Assembly (NCBI GenBank): GCA_019155185.1
Contig: CM032816.1
Span: 5,620,510-5,684,509, forward strand
DNA: 64,000 bases
Direction: 5' to 3'
DNA from: Beaufortia kweichowensis
Taxonomy: Eukaryota > Chordata > Actinopteri > Cypriniformes > Gastromyzontidae
In this document: one piece after another, positions 62,205 to 64,000 of the stretch
Layout: every line of letters starts with the position of its first letter
Numbering within the stretch: position 1 is the stretch's first letter
Position numbers and translations under genes: made by a program
Notes under the pieces: generated by a model
What the model was told of the DNA's origin: nothing
Databases searched by the model: none
Seen by the model: the letters and a program-made list of their open reading frames with translations, nothing else

Positions 62205-64000
62205 GGTCAAGGTAGTTTTGCAAATGTCAGTGCGTTTCCTTCTCATACATTTCAGATTTCCTGTAAGCTGATTAAAACCTAAATCAGTCACGCATTGCTA
62301 GCTGTGAGCAGTTATTAGGGCAAAACTTGATTCATATTTTACGTGAGGTTTGTAGGGAAATAAATATGCTGAAGTAATAATGTGTCTGTGGACAGAGAAG
62401 CCAATGTGGAATTTAAGCAATATTATGCGAACCAGTGTGCTGTCATTTGATTGCTAGTGTGATGTCACGATGTGTTTGATGGAAAGTAAAGAAAAGCCAA
62501 GGAGTGGATTCCTGATTTGCTGTTGTTAGCTAAAAAATGCATCCAGCTAATTAAACTAATTCATGATGCTGCACTAAAACTAGCAACGATGTGTGGGAGA
62601 AAGTGTGTCGTAGGCAGTTAGATGGAGCGACTGAGGTTCTCTTCGGAAATGGATGAAAGTTGTTAGGAGGTTATTTTGAACAGAAACTTTTGGGTTTGTC
62701 CATGCAGTCGTGCAGGAAATCTGGCCATTTGGTCATTTTGAACATGCTGAGAGACATAATGGAAAACAACGGAAGAATTATGGGTGTGGTAGACTGTACT
62801 ACAGCTCAGCTTGATACACGTAATTCAACAACAGTGAGGTTTAATTCCAAGAAGTCCATCTACGGCTAAATAGCTTAAATGCACCGTAAGCTGCTTCAGA
62901 TAGAAGTGTCTGCTAAATGCATTAGGGTTATTTTGTTTAGGCTGAGTAATATAATACTTCGATCTGATTTTTAAAGTTGCAAGCACTTTTTCTTGTGATA
63001 TATAAACATTCCTAAGTTGAGTGTTGTACAGACAGCTTTACTGTACATTTGGCTTGTGATAATGTGCACGATAATGCTGACTCTACTGTACATTATTCTG
63101 TTTATTACATGGCAATTATTAAGTCCATGGAGTGATACGAAACATAAAGATAACACCAATATGTGATTAAATAAGCCATGTAATAAATTAAAAATGAAGG
63201 TCATTTACATTCACTTGCATTTGAGTTTATTGTCTTAAAGTAATAGCAATATTTTTGTAATGAAGATTTCTTTGCACCTTATATTTAAGTAATTATTTCT
63301 CATTATTTTAACTTGTTTTTATTGTATGGTTTCACAGTAACTATATTTTTGATTGTCTTTCAGTATTACATATTTAACGAGTGTCGTTATTCATTTGATT
63401 CCATGGAAGTTTTAATGACTACAGTAGTTATTGTTATTAGCATGAATATCTTGCTTGTATAATATACAAAAAGACACACAGTGTTCCATTTATTCCTTCA
63501 TTGTGCCATCATGTAATAGAGTAACACATTAAATATTGAGAGGGGCAAAGATGTTGACAGAAAAAGGTCACAGCTGTGTAACTGAGGTATTTCTCTGTCA
63601 GTTTTTAAACTGCTTAAATTAAATTTAAAAAGCTTAAATTTAAGTCATAGATAACATGTTGTTCTCAGTTTCTAACTCTAAATGGAACACTGTGTTTCTT
63701 TATTAGATTTGACAAGGAATGCTTATAATTAATCTGGCAAATATGTAATTTGTACTATATTACTACAATTACTTACGTTATTACTTTCTGGTTAATCTGT
63801 TGTTTCTTAACTGATCTTTATTTATGATTAAATGTCCTTTATTTAAAAGCTAATAAAATTTTATTTTTTTATCACTTAATGTCTCTGCACTCTATATGCA
63901 CAAACATCTAAAAAGATTGAAGATTGCAAGATTGAATGATTAACAGTGGTAATGTCTGTGTAATTCACTGAAACAGCTCTGTAGAACAGATATCTGTGGC
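62205..64000. other. sema7a 3' UTR and downstream sequence
   Basis: After the stop codon the sequence is A+T-rich with no coding signal. AATAAA occurs at 62359-62364 and again at 63852-63857, so both a short and a long 3' UTR are possible. A TGCTAAATGCATTAGG fragment near 62911 matches the dispersed repeat seen elsewhere in the window. Confidence 0.5.

Noticed and set aside
1..64000. tRNA, rRNA, CRISPR arrays, prokaryotic operons or phage
   Set aside because: None found; the spliced vertebrate genes make prokaryotic features irrelevant and no cloverleaf-like A/B boxes were recognised.

Overview
This is intron-rich vertebrate DNA. Nearly every protein matches a teleost fish orthologue of a human chromosome 15 gene. 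Short introns, many A+T-rich MITEs, and TA, TG and GA microsatellites suggest a bony fish, probably cypriniform (inference). I built gene models by joining exons by hand, requiring GT-AG (once GC-AG) junctions and reading-phase continuity. Seven known genes and two lineage-specific ones result.

Layout, left to right: fbxl22 exon 1 (minus; its 3' exon lies off the left edge); usp3 (minus, 15 coding exons, 525 aa); a plus-strand gene at 14983-18716 joining a degenerate GIMAP/AIG1 GTPase domain, a very long heptad coiled coil and a C-terminal pyrin (PYD)-like domain (631 aa); a minus-strand membrane protein with two Kunitz domains (228 aa); ca12 (plus, 11 exons, 342 aa), which carries a disrupted, unrecognised coding segment in intron 8; man2c1 (plus, 26 exons, 1028 aa); neil1 (minus, 10 exons, 429 aa); commd4 (minus, 8 exons, 199 aa); sema7a (plus, 14 exons, 650 aa, GPI-anchored semaphorin). 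From 62205 to the right edge there is only sema7a 3' UTR or intergenic DNA.

The block joins two human neighbourhoods, FBXL22-USP3-CA12 (15q22) and MAN2C1-NEIL1-COMMD4-SEMA7A (15q24). The genes are unrelated housekeeping and tissue genes: deubiquitination, acid-base balance, free-oligosaccharide degradation, base-excision repair, COMMD/Commander function and axon/immune guidance. The two genes between usp3 and ca12 are the unusual part. The GIMAP-like/coiled-coil/PYD gene has lost the key GTP-binding residues, carries Asn at the position equivalent to Ras Ser17, starts with a myristoylation-type N-terminus, and has a 68-bp last intron whose retention would swap the PYD for a hydrophobic, Cys-rich tail. 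It is the best candidate here for an undescribed innate-immune signalling protein. I could not run a search, so novelty is unproven.
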